From assembly GCA_964424355.1 (NCBI GenBank), contig CAYRIO010000008.1, forward strand, positions 1 to 64,000: a stretch of 64,000 bases of DNA. Reading direction: 5' to 3'. This document shows positions 57,838-64,000 of the stretch, one piece after another. This stretch comes from CAZEHS01 sp964424355. GTDB lineage: Bacteria; Bacillota; Clostridia; Peptostreptococcales; Acidaminobacteraceae. The position numbers and the translations under genes are program-made. Each line of letters begins with the position of its first letter. Within the stretch, counting starts at the first letter, position 1. The notes beneath the pieces were generated by a model, which did no database searches, was not told the origin of the DNA, and saw only the letters and a program-made list of their open reading frames with translations.

Positions 57838-58251
57838 ATGTCAACCACATCCACCGTATCATCGTCTTTGGCCGTGGCAGCTTCAACCACGACTTACAGC
57901 AATCCGAATGCTGAATTAGGAGAAACGGATTTCCTGGAGCTGATGCTGACGCAGCTTCAGAATCAGGATCCCATGGACCCCATGGATACCAGCGAAATGA
58001 CCAATCAGATCACCCAGTACAGCATGCTGGACCAGATGGAACAGATGAATGCCAGCATGACGGCTACCCGGTCCTATTCCATGCTGGGGCTGACGGCCTC
58101 CTATACGGCAACGGATTCCGATACAGGAACCACCTCGACAGCCAGTGGAACGGTGACAGGGGTAAAGACGACGGACGGCGTTACATACCTGGAGATCAAC
58201 GGCAGCTATATCGACATGAGTGATATCACCTCAGTCGGCAAGGCATCTTAG
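57838..58251 (+). CDS. flgD: Flagellar hook-capping protein FlgD
   Basis: A 137-residue FlgD. The conserved N-terminal region is F-L-E-L-M-L-T-Q-L-Q-N-Q-D-P-M-D-P-M-D-T-S-E-M-T-N-Q; the C-terminal part (G-T-V-T-G-V-K-T...L-E-I-N-G-S-Y-I-D-M) is the short form seen in Bacillus, without the Ig-like extension. It scaffolds hook polymerisation outside the cell. GGAGGCG precedes ATG 57838. First gene of the flgD-flgE-flgK-flgK-flgL series. Confidence 0.92.
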   Translation: MSTTSTVSSSLAVAASTTTYSNPNAELGETDFLELMLTQLQNQDPMDPMDTSEMTNQITQYSMLDQMEQMNASMTATRSYSMLGLTASYTATDSDTGTTSTASGTVTGVKTTDGVTYLEINGSYIDMSDITSVGKAS

Positions 58252-58306
58252 AAGGAACGGCTCTGAAGAGCGGTCCTAAAACCCTAAAAAAGGCAGGTGA
58301 GGCATC

Positions 58307-59638
58307 ATGATGCCCTCTTTATACACCGCGGTGAGCGGTCTTAGAACGAATCAGACGAAACTGGATGTCATCAGTAATAACGTCGCCAACTCCAACACGG
58401 TGGGCTATAAATCGCAGAATGTCAGTTTTTCTGATGTGCTGAACCAAACCATCAAAAGTGCGTCCGCTCCCAATGGCAATACCGGAACCGGTGGCACCAA
58501 CGCCATGCAGGTGGGGCTGGGTGTATCCCTGGCCTCCATCACCACGGACACCACCACCGGGAGTATGCAGCAAACCGGGAACGCCACGGACATGGCCATT
58601 GATGGGGAGGGCTATTTTGTCGTGAAGAACGCGGATGGCACGTTCTCCTACACCCGGGCGGGGAATTTCGGCATTGATTCCGAGGGGAATCTGGTTACCT
58701 CGGACGGCCTGTGCGTTTGCGGCTGGGCGGAATACACCGAGGCCGATGACGGCACGGTGACCTTCGACACCACCACGGACCCCGTTGCCCTGAACCTGTA
58801 TTCGGACAGCTTTATCGCCAATAAGCAGTCCCTGAATCCGGAGGCCACGACGGCAGTGACCCTGACCGGGAATCTGGATTCCTCGGAGACCGCTCTGGGA
58901 ACCGCAGCCAGCACCATTGCCACGGCGGATATCACCACACAGGCGACGACAACCATGACCGTATACGATTCTCTGGGGAATGCCCATGAGGCGGATGTGA
59001 ACTTCACGAAATGCTATGTGGACGACACGACGAACGAAACCACGTGGTATTACGAAATCACCGCCGAAGACGGATCAACGCCGACCCCCTCAACCGGGTA
59101 CCTGAAATTCGATTCCAGCGGGAACAACGTGGATGAAACCGGATACGAATCCTCGGTGGCGGTGACGCTGGATGTGGATGGGACCACGGATGTGACCTTC
59201 GATCTGGATTTCTCGGCCACCACGATGTACAACAGCGACAGCACGGCCTATGTCCTGTCATCGGACGGCCGGGAGGCTTCTGAATTGGTGGATTACAGCA
59301 TCGGCCAGGACGGCGTGATCACCGGGGTGTACGATTCCGGCGAAACCCGGCCCCTGGGCTGCATCGCCCTGGCCACCTTCTCCAACGCCGCCGGGCTCCA
59401 GAAAACCGGCAACAGCCTGTACAGCACCACGGCGAATTCCGGCACACAGGCGAATATGTATCAGGCCGGAACCGGGAACGCCGGTACCATCAGCACCGGC
59501 TATCTGGAAATGTCCAATGTCAATCTGGCCAGCGAGTTCACGGAGATGATCGTGGCCCAGCGGGCCTATCAGGCAAACAGCAAGGTGGTCACAACGGCGG
59601 ACGAGATGCTGCAGGTTCTGATCAATATGAAATCATAA
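58307..59638 (+). CDS. flgE: Flagellar hook protein FlgE
   Basis: A 443-residue hook protein. The N-terminal rod motif is S-G-L-R-T-N-Q-T-K-L-D-V-I-S-N-N-V-A-N-S-N-T-V-G-Y-K, and the C-terminal helix ends A-N-S-K-V-V-T-T-A-D-E-M-L-Q. D-M-A-I-D-G-E-G-Y-F-V-V marks the D1 domain. The centre is rich in Thr, Asp, Ser and Gly and almost free of Lys, typical of an exported surface protein. GGTGAGG lies before the start. Confidence 0.92.
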   Translation: MMPSLYTAVSGLRTNQTKLDVISNNVANSNTVGYKSQNVSFSDVLNQTIKSASAPNGNTGTGGTNAMQVGLGVSLASITTDTTTGSMQQTGNATDMAIDGEGYFVVKNADGTFSYTRAGNFGIDSEGNLVTSDGLCVCGWAEYTEADDGTVTFDTTTDPVALNLYSDSFIANKQSLNPEATTAVTLTGNLDSSETALGTAASTIATADITTQATTTMTVYDSLGNAHEADVNFTKCYVDDTTNETTWYYEITAEDGSTPTPSTGYLKFDSSGNNVDETGYESSVAVTLDVDGTTDVTFDLDFSATTMYNSDSTAYVLSSDGREASELVDYSIGQDGVITGVYDSGETRPLGCIALATFSNAAGLQKTGNSLYSTTANSGTQANMYQAGTGNAGTISTGYLEMSNVNLASEFTEMIVAQRAYQANSKVVTTADEMLQVLINMKS

Positions 59639-59668
59639 ATGAAGCGATAAGAAGAGGAGGGCTGGGTC

Positions 59669-61087
59669 ATGTCGGGATCGTTTGCCATTGTCCGCGTTGC
59701 CGCATCGGGGATGTACACCAGTCAGGCGGCGCTGAATGTGACTTCCGGGAATATCTCCAACTCCGGGGTCAGCGCTTATACCCGCCAGGCGGCGGTGATG
59801 TCCGATACATCCACAACCAGCACGATCAATGGTACGGATCTGGCCGAGATTCAGCAGATACGGGACAGCTATCTGGACAGCAGCTACCGGAAAGAAGCTG
59901 GACAGGCGGGCTACTGGGACTACCTGTCCGGGATTACCACACAAATTGACGCCCTGGGGGGCTACGACGACGATACGGGCCTGTGCACGGTGGCGGAGGA
60001 ATTTTTCTCCGCATGGGAGGAGGCAGGGAAAGCGCCGGAGGATTCTGCGACCCGGAGCGCGGTGGTGGAGACCGGGACGACCCTGGTGGAGACCCTGACG
60101 ACCCTGTCTGAGGGCCTTGCCAGTATCCGGGAGCAGGTGGAATCGGATGTGGAAGATTCCGTGGACACCGTGAACCAGCTTTCCGGGGAAATTTCCACCC
60201 TGATCGGTCAGATCCGGACAGCATCCGCAGCGGGGAAGGACACAACGGATCTGGAGGACCAGCTGAACACGGCTCTGGACAGCCTTTCGGAGTACGGCAA
60301 TGTGAAGGTGCGTCAGGGGGATGACGGCACCGAGGTGTATTTCGGGAATGAACTGCTGGTGGACAGCGATACCGTGCGCACCCTGGCGATAGACCGGGAT
60401 GCCGACGGGATCAACGGGGTCCTGTGGGCGTCCACTGGAGGGGCGGTGTTTCTGAACAGCGGCTCATTGAAGGCACAGCTGGAATTATTGGCCCCTGCGG
60501 AGGCGGGGGTGAGCTTCAGCACAGAGACCACCGGTCTGCTGGAAGCCTATGAGAATACCCTGGAGGCCTACACCACCGGCCTCACCGAGGCGGTCAACAC
60601 GGTGCATGCCGCGGCCTATGATCTGGAGGGGAACCTCTCGGGGCTTGATTTCTTCACCGCCGCTGACAGCGGGCAGCCGCTCAGTGCCGGAAACCTTCGG
60701 GTGAACACCGCCCTGGACGATACCGACAGCCTGGCTTGCTCGGCGGCAGGGCAAAGCGGAGACGGCGATGCGGCGCTCAGTATTGCGGCGCTTCTGGATT
60801 CCGACATCATCACCACCACCGATGGGGATACCGTTACCGTCTCGAGTTTTCAGTCCTCCCTGGCGGAGTGGACAGGCTTTATAGGCGACACGGCGACGAC
60901 CAATCTGGACACCCAGAATGCTGTGGTGGAACAGATCACCACCGAGCGCACCTCTGTCACCGGGGTTTCCCTGGATGAGGAGCTGACCCGGATGATCGCC
61001 TATCAGCAGGCGTATAGTGCAAACGCGCAGATTCTGAGCATCGTCAGTGATCTTTTGGATACGATCATCAACGATATGAAAGGTTAG
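59669..61087 (+). CDS. flgK: Flagellar hook-associated protein FlgK, copy 1
   Basis: A 472-residue junction protein. The N-terminus has A-A-S-G-M-Y-T-S-Q-A-A-L...N-I-S-N-S-G-V-S-A-Y-T-R-Q, and the C-terminal coil has S-L-D-E-E-L-T-R-M-I-A-Y-Q-Q-A-Y-S-A-N-A-Q-I, both FlgK marks. It connects hook and filament. It lies 30 bp after flgE and 10 bp before a second FlgK-like gene, an unusual duplication. Confidence 0.88.
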   Translation: MSGSFAIVRVAASGMYTSQAALNVTSGNISNSGVSAYTRQAAVMSDTSTTSTINGTDLAEIQQIRDSYLDSSYRKEAGQAGYWDYLSGITTQIDALGGYDDDTGLCTVAEEFFSAWEEAGKAPEDSATRSAVVETGTTLVETLTTLSEGLASIREQVESDVEDSVDTVNQLSGEISTLIGQIRTASAAGKDTTDLEDQLNTALDSLSEYGNVKVRQGDDGTEVYFGNELLVDSDTVRTLAIDRDADGINGVLWASTGGAVFLNSGSLKAQLELLAPAEAGVSFSTETTGLLEAYENTLEAYTTGLTEAVNTVHAAAYDLEGNLSGLDFFTAADSGQPLSAGNLRVNTALDDTDSLACSAAGQSGDGDAALSIAALLDSDIITTTDGDTVTVSSFQSSLAEWTGFIGDTATTNLDTQNAVVEQITTERTSVTGVSLDEELTRMIAYQQAYSANAQILSIVSDLLDTIINDMKG

Positions 61088-61097
61088 GAGGTGTACC

Positions 61098-62600
61098 ATG
61101 GCTTCAACTTTTACCGGGTTGAATATATCGTCCCGGGCACTGTATTCCTCGCAGGCTTCCATGTATACGGCAAATGCCAATGTCAGCAATGCGGCCAATA
61201 CATCCTACACCCGGCAAGTGGCCGTGACCGCATCGGGGAGTAGCACGCCGGCCTACTTTGGGTCGGTTTCGGTCAGTTCGGGATCCTTGGTGACGGAGAT
61301 CGAGCGACAGCGGGATGCTTATCTGGATGGCTCCTACCGGGACAGCACCTCGGCATATGGGGAATGGTACACGAAGAGCAAGACCATGACAGAGGTGGAG
61401 GGGATCTTCGATGATCCTTCCGATACGGGCTTGTCCCAGCTGATGTCGGACTTCTATTCAACAATGGAATCCCTGGCCTCGGATCCTGAGAGCACCGCGG
61501 TGCGGACGGAGCTGTTGGAAGCGACGTCCTCCATCTGCGACAGCATGAACAGCACTGCGGAGAAGCTGCAGGAGCTTCAGGATTCGGCCAATGACGATAT
61601 TGAGCTTCGGGTGGACGAAATCAACAGCATTGCTGAGCAGCTGGCTTACCTGAACGGGGAGATCCGAACGGTGACCCTCAGCGGTGCCAGCTGCAATGAG
61701 CTGTGCGATCAGCAGGATGAACTGATCGACCGGCTTTCAGAACTCACCGATGTCACGGCCATCCGGTCCGAATCGGATTCCCAGTGCCAGGTTCTGATTG
61801 ATGGCTATCCCTTGGTGAAGGGGACGGACACCAATGTCCTCACCTGCACCACCTCCACTGCCCTGGCTGATGGGTCGCCGGCCTGGGATGTGACCTGGGA
61901 AGCCTCCGGTAATCCGGTGACCTTTGAAAGCGGCGAGCTGAAGGCGCTGATGGATCTGCGGGACGGTACCGGTGAGGGGGACAGCTACAATGGCATTCCT
62001 TATTACCTGGAGAGCCTGGACACCCTGGCCCAGGATTTTGCACGGCTGATCAATGAAGGGGTCAGCAGTGACGGTACGGATTTAGGCACTGGGCTGGCAG
62101 ACGGCTATACCGAGGACGGGACCACCGGTATCCGGCTTCTGACGGCCTCGGATGCCTCCTCCGCCGATTTTATCGCCTTGACGGACCCCTACGGCACCAT
62201 CACCGCGGCCAATATCAGCCTTTCCTCCGATGTGGCCGGTTCCCCTGCCATGCTGGGTGCCTCCACGGTGTCCGGGGAGGAAGGCAACAGCCTGGTCATC
62301 TCGGAGCTGGTGGACCTGTTCAAAAGCACGGCGGTGACGGAGGACGGTTCCCTGGAGGATGCCTATACCCGGATTCTGACCACCGAAGGGGCTGTGGCAC
62401 AGCGGGCTACGCGGATGGAATCCCATACCCTGGCGCTGCAGACCCAGGCCGAGACCAATCGCCTGGCTGTCACCAGCGTATCTGTGGACGAGGAATCCAA
62501 CAATCTGGTGCAGTATGAAAAAATATACGATGCGGCGGCGCAGATGATCAGCGTCTGGAAAGATATATTCGATGTCACGATCAACGTGGTGGGAGGCTGA
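61098..62600 (+). CDS. Flagellar hook-associated protein FlgK, copy 2
   Basis: A 500-residue paralogue with the same ends: S-S-R-A-L-Y-S-S-Q-A-S...N-V-S-N-A-A-N-T-S-Y-T-R-Q and S-V-D-E-E-S-N-N-L-V-Q-Y-E-K-I-Y-D-A-A-A-Q-M-I. The middle domain differs greatly from copy 1. AGGAGGTG precedes the start. Tandem FlgK genes could form a two-layer junction or serve alternative filaments; only the duplication itself is shown by the sequence. Confidence 0.87.
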   Translation: MASTFTGLNISSRALYSSQASMYTANANVSNAANTSYTRQVAVTASGSSTPAYFGSVSVSSGSLVTEIERQRDAYLDGSYRDSTSAYGEWYTKSKTMTEVEGIFDDPSDTGLSQLMSDFYSTMESLASDPESTAVRTELLEATSSICDSMNSTAEKLQELQDSANDDIELRVDEINSIAEQLAYLNGEIRTVTLSGASCNELCDQQDELIDRLSELTDVTAIRSESDSQCQVLIDGYPLVKGTDTNVLTCTTSTALADGSPAWDVTWEASGNPVTFESGELKALMDLRDGTGEGDSYNGIPYYLESLDTLAQDFARLINEGVSSDGTDLGTGLADGYTEDGTTGIRLLTASDASSADFIALTDPYGTITAANISLSSDVAGSPAMLGASTVSGEEGNSLVISELVDLFKSTAVTEDGSLEDAYTRILTTEGAVAQRATRMESHTLALQTQAETNRLAVTSVSVDEESNNLVQYEKIYDAAAQMISVWKDIFDVTINVVGG

Positions 62601-62602
62601 GG

Positions 62603-63643
62603 ATGCGGATTACGAACAGCATGATATCCAATAATGTGATGTATAACCTCAACAACAGCTTGTACAGTCTGAACAAGACGTATTCCCAGATGTCCTCCGG
62701 CAAGAGCATTGAAACCCCGTCGGACAATCCCGTGGGGGCATCCACGGTATTGAAGTATAGCGCCTATATGAGCAAGATTGAGCAGTATCAGCAAAACAGT
62801 GAGGACGCCACCAGCTGGCTGAAGGTGACCGAAGGGGCCCTCGGCGGCATCACGGATGCGCTGACGACGGTCCGGGAGCGGATGGTGCAGGCTTTCAACG
62901 GCACCCTGACCGATGAGGACCGGGCGGATATCCTGGCAGAGGTGCAGGAACTGACAGAAGAGGTGGTGGAGCTGTGCAATACCGATTACGCGGGCCGCTA
63001 TGTGTTCGGGGGCTTCCAGACAGAGGAGAGCCCGGTGGCAGCGGACAGCAGCAGTGCCATCGACATGATCACGTATCAGGGCAAATACACCGATCTGGGG
63101 GGGGCCGTTTCGACGGATGTCTCCGATGCCGATCTGCTGGCCTTCTATACCGCCAATACCGGGAATGTGGTGGATACCACAGTGAGCCAGTCCAAGACCT
63201 ATAACACCGGGTTTAACAGCACCGTGACGGTGAACACCGAGGGCTGGGAGGTCCTTGGAACCGGGGCGGACGGCATGTATGAAACCCTGAAGAAATTCCA
63301 GATGTATCTGGAAGGGGATACGGAATACAAGTATGTGGATGACACGGGAACGGTGGTAACGGAAACCCTGGACACCGATGCCCTGTTGGACAGTATGGAC
63401 GCCAACCAGGACACGATCCTGAATCTGACGGCCCGGGCAGGGGCCAGACGGAGCGCCCTGGAGCTGAGTACCCAGCGGCTGACGGATGATTATGAGATTT
63501 ATGACACGTTGCTGTCGGAAACGCAGGATGTGGACATTGCCAAGATCAGCGTGGAGTATTCCGAGGCGGAAAGTGTCTATGAGGCCTCGCTGAAGGCTTC
63601 CTCCAAGTTGGTTCTGCCGTCTCTGGTGGATTTTCTGCTGTGA
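62603..63643 (+). CDS. flgL: Flagellar hook-filament junction protein FlgL
   Basis: A 346-residue FlgL (HAP3). It starts M-R-I-T-N-S-M-I-S-N-N-V and has S-G-K-S-I-E-T-P-S-D-N-P-V-G-A, the flagellin-type N-terminal coil, and a C-terminal coil with V-D-I-A-K-I-S-V-E-Y-S-E-A-E-S-V-Y-E-A-S-L. It starts 2 bp after copy 2 of FlgK and ends the structural series. Confidence 0.92.
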   Translation: MRITNSMISNNVMYNLNNSLYSLNKTYSQMSSGKSIETPSDNPVGASTVLKYSAYMSKIEQYQQNSEDATSWLKVTEGALGGITDALTTVRERMVQAFNGTLTDEDRADILAEVQELTEEVVELCNTDYAGRYVFGGFQTEESPVAADSSSAIDMITYQGKYTDLGGAVSTDVSDADLLAFYTANTGNVVDTTVSQSKTYNTGFNSTVTVNTEGWEVLGTGADGMYETLKKFQMYLEGDTEYKYVDDTGTVVTETLDTDALLDSMDANQDTILNLTARAGARRSALELSTQRLTDDYEIYDTLLSETQDVDIAKISVEYSEAESVYEASLKASSKLVLPSLVDFLL

Positions 63644-63760
63644 AGCTGCCGCTATATCGCCGCATTTTTCACACAGTTTGCAGCGGTTTACACATGAAAT
63701 CATCACAATTCCCCTGTTTAATAGAACTGTAACGACAACTATGTGAAACGGAGGGACTTC

Positions 63761-64000
63761 ATGCAGGCTCAAGTTAATTTGGTGGGGCATGATGCCGAAT
63801 TAAACAGGATCACAACGCTTTTTCTGAGCCAGGAGGGCTATGAAGTGAAGCGGTTCCGGTCATTTGATGAAATTGGTACAGGGGCATCCGGACAACGGGT
63901 CCAGCTCTGGATCGTGGATCTTGACCGGCCGACATTAAAGGACTATGAAGAGGTGAAGGGGATCCGGAAACGGAATGCCGGTGTTCCCATCATCATTACA
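63761..64000 (+). CDS. Response-regulator-like protein, 3' truncated by window edge
   Basis: Eighty codons are visible from ATG 63761, with GGAGGG five bases before it. The fold is receiver-like: V-N-L-V-G-H-D-A-E-L at strand 1, a phosphoacceptor-like Asp in L-W-I-V-D-L-D, and V-P-I-I-I-T at strand 4. The usual acidic pair at the end of strand 1 is His-Asp here. Position directly after the flagellar genes suggests motility or chemotaxis control. The output domain lies outside the window. Confidence 0.7.
   Translation, partial: MQAQVNLVGHDAELNRITTLFLSQEGYEVKRFRSFDEIGTGASGQRVQLWIVDLDRPTLKDYEEVKGIRKRNAGVPIIIT

Overview
The window reads as a chromosome segment of a GC-rich, flagellated, anaerobic Firmicute, most likely a clostridial amino-acid and purine fermenter. 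The grounds are near-consensus sigma-A promoters, strong AGGAGG ribosome sites, Bacillus/Clostridium-type gene sets (DegV, NfeD plus flotillin, split ThrE, PepV, LytTR plus DUF3021, short FlgD), a sigma-54 activator typical of amino-acid fermenters, and molybdenum hydroxylase genes. Genus cannot be fixed from the sequence alone. No rRNA, tRNA, CRISPR array, transposase or integrase gene was seen.

Layout. 1-6 kb: the end of a PepV-type dipeptidase, an APC amino-acid permease, and a tightly overlapping minus-strand operon of a radical SAM enzyme resembling the tetraether/membrane-spanning lipid synthase family, an isoprenylcysteine-methyltransferase-like protein, a DUF4395 protein, an Lgt-like protein and a small membrane protein. 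6-8 kb: a membrane-anchored TPR-like protein, a 50-residue protein with its own promoter and terminator, and a Cof-type HAD phosphatase. 8-15 kb: a sigma-54 activator facing an operon of a short-chain dehydrogenase, two divergent glycine-decarboxylase-like subunits and an AcoX-like NAD-kinase relative. The operon has a clear -24/-12 promoter and three activator-site-like repeats spaced exactly 21 bp apart. 15-20 kb: asnA, then a molybdate-responsive regulator divergent from modABC. 20-25 kb: a divergent adenylate kinase and the acn-icd-gltA operon (oxidative branch to 2-oxoglutarate), driven by a consensus promoter overlapped by a large palindrome. 25-29 kb: NfeD/flotillin and a split ThrE exporter.

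29-33 kb is a lower-GC accessory stretch (acetyltransferases, small lipoproteins and membrane proteins, an SMR pump). 33-37 kb holds a TetR-DUF2339-DUF3999 operon. 37-46 kb combines a two-component system whose kinase carries an NMT1-type binding domain, an NCS2 purine permease behind a structured leader with a strong terminator (Moco-riboswitch-like), and a three-subunit molybdenum hydroxylase behind a second structured leader. Together with modABC this forms a purine/molybdenum theme. 46-50 kb is a second AT-richer accessory island: LytTR/DUF3021, a rifampin ADP-ribosyltransferase, and a Doc-type toxin-antitoxin pair arranged like an integron gene cassette, with self-complementary 14-bp ends and an attC-like site.

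50-57 kb: DegV, a serine hydrolase, an EamA transporter, a ferritin-like protein, and a secreted repeat protein followed by an OmpR/HK pair. 57-64 kb: a flagellar hook and hook-filament junction operon (flgD, flgE, two flgK paralogues, flgL) followed by the start of a response-regulator gene cut by the window edge.

The most promising unusual systems are the sigma-54/GcvP-like/AcoX operon, the radical SAM-Lgt-like membrane-lipid operon, the two structured RNA leaders of the purine/xanthine dehydrogenase block, and the attC-like toxin-antitoxin cassette.
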